Source of the DNA: Heliobacterium mobile
Lineage (GTDB): Bacteria > Bacillota > Desulfitobacteriia > Heliobacteriales > Heliobacteriaceae
DNA length: 64,000 bases
NCBI RefSeq assembly: GCF_009720735.1
Contig: NZ_WNKU01000001.1
Coordinates: 420,441-484,440 of the forward strand
Direction: 5' to 3'
The notes under the pieces were generated by a model, which did no database searches, was not told the origin of the DNA, and saw only the letters and a list, made by a program, of their open reading frames with translations. The position numbers and the translations under genes were made by a program. How positions within the stretch are numbered: the first letter of the stretch is position 1; every line of letters starts with the position of its first letter. Shown one piece after another: positions 62,625 to 64,000 of the stretch.

Positions 62625-63393
62625 GCCTCCTTTTTCGTTAAAAGTGGGTGATGACCGCAACCGGGTATTAAATGAATGTCATCGTCGTTCAGTGTGGGTA
62701 GGCTTTTTTTCATCAACTGAATTCCTTCGGGAGGACAAATAGTATCTTCTAACCCGTTAATGATGCATATCTTCGCACTGACTTCAGACAGTTTGTGTCG
62801 AACATCGAATTGTTCCAAGTATTTGAGACCAGCAATCAGTGAAGAAAGTGGAAGGCCGGCAAACTCCCGTTGGGCTTGTTCTTCAAACTCAGCATGATAA
62901 CCTTGGCTTAGTTCCGTTGAAGAAAACATTTCCCTGTAAAAGCCCTTAATTGTTTTAGCGGGATTACGGGAAAGATCCCGTAGCATTTTTCGTAAAAGGG
63001 AAGGGGGCATACCGCAGTATTCATCGCCGGAAATAAATTTAGACACAATTTATCGCTGATGATTCGATCCTCTTTTCCGAACAGTGCGGTAATAATGCCT
63101 AAGTTGGCCAAAAAAACGCTGCCAAAGATAAGTGCTTTTTCTCTACATTTGAGGGCGGCAATTTGCTGTTCCACTTATTCATAGAGAGGATGATTACCCG
63201 CAACTAGTCGTGATGAGGTAGCACCGCAACCATACGGTTCGATACTACAAATCGATAGCAACAGTCCTTTTATCAAAGGTAAAATGGAAGAAAATAATAG
63301 TTGCCAAGAGGCTGTTGTTGTGTAATAATAGTCAACGTCGCCGCTGCGATGGGGAAATAACCGAGAGCGGAGACACTGGTCCTTGAAAATCAA
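62588..63393 (-). pseudogene. BioH-like pimeloyl-ACP methyl ester esterase, decayed
   Basis: The C-terminal 152 residues (stop at 62588, reading from 63046) match the BioH type of alpha/beta hydrolase: KFISGDEYCGMPPSLLRKML (after SxPRF-like context), LIAGLKYLEQFDVRHKLSEVSAKICIINGLEDTI with Asp, and PGCGHHPLLT with His. Upstream, similar sequence continues in at least two other frames with stop codons (62908-63174 and 63175-63393), and the nucleophile Ser motif cannot be read intact. The gene is therefore broken by several frameshifts. It lies before bioC, the usual BioH-BioC pairing. Confidence 0.65.
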
Positions 63394-63546
63394 ACAGTTG
63401 TAAGTAAAGCGTGCGAAACCAAAGTCTATTCGGCCCGCGCAAGCGGGACGGACAACTTCTTACGAGTGGATGACTTCTGTTACAAGAAGCCTTACCTCGA
63501 TAAGAAACTTTATCAATCAGAGCTTGACTCAAGCTTATCTACATTT

Positions 63547-64000
<454 letters not shown>

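Overview
The window is a chromosomal segment of a motile, probably spore-forming Gram-positive bacterium of the Clostridia. Evidence for this is CodY, PolC-type replicase, FliY in place of FliN, a sigma-D type flagellar sigma factor, a YtvI-like sporulation membrane protein, and the start of a 16S rRNA gene at the right end. The presence of a fused isoprenoid-alcohol kinase gene and the look of the 16S start make the photosynthetic Heliobacteriaceae my best family-level guess, but I cannot run a 16S search and hold this only loosely.

Layout. (1) 1-420: 3' end of codY and its terminator. (2) 595-32543: one very long flagellar/chemotaxis operon, almost all genes touching or overlapping: rod (flgB, flgC, fliE), MS ring and switch (fliF, fliG, fliM, fliY), export apparatus (fliH, fliI, fliJ, fliO, fliP, fliQ, fliR, flhB, flhA), hook (fliK, flgD, flgE), placement (flhF, flhG), chemotaxis (cheY, cheB, cheA, cheW, cheD), sigma-28, and a tail of poorly characterised genes (two-membrane-segment protein, FapA-like DUF342, a 105-residue protein ending LDIKI, a DUF6115 protein, an MltG-like membrane protein). 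motA, motB, cheR and cheC are not in it. (3) 32561-43641: translation and envelope cluster rpsB, tsf, pyrH, frr, small unknown, uppS, cdsA, ytvI-like, ispC, rseP, ispG, proS. This couples MEP-pathway isoprenoid synthesis to undecaprenyl phosphate and CDP-diacylglycerol synthesis. A structured leader RNA precedes rpsB. (4) 43733-51127: family 2 glycosyltransferase, PhoH-like PIN/ATPase, MGDG-synthase-type glycosyltransferase, and a PolC that lacks the usual internal proofreading exonuclease. (5) 51179-55258: a soluble CZB chemoreceptor and a thiamine-diphosphate enzyme, bounded by two terminator hairpins with the same stem, then an alpha/beta hydrolase. (6) 55586-61683: polysaccharide deacetylase, lipoprotein, PAS-GGDEF-EAL protein, phytol-kinase/DUF92 fusion, cupin. 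(7) 61696-63400: frameshifted remains of bioC and bioH on the minus strand. (8) 63547-64000: 5' part of a 16S rRNA gene.

I see no prophage, insertion sequence, CRISPR array, tRNA or known defence system. The most noteworthy items are the exonuclease-less PolC, the VTE5-VTE6-like fusion, the A7 slippery frame change in fliJ, the uncharacterised operon tail, the rpsB leader, and the duplicated terminator pair around the chemoreceptor/TPP-enzyme segment.
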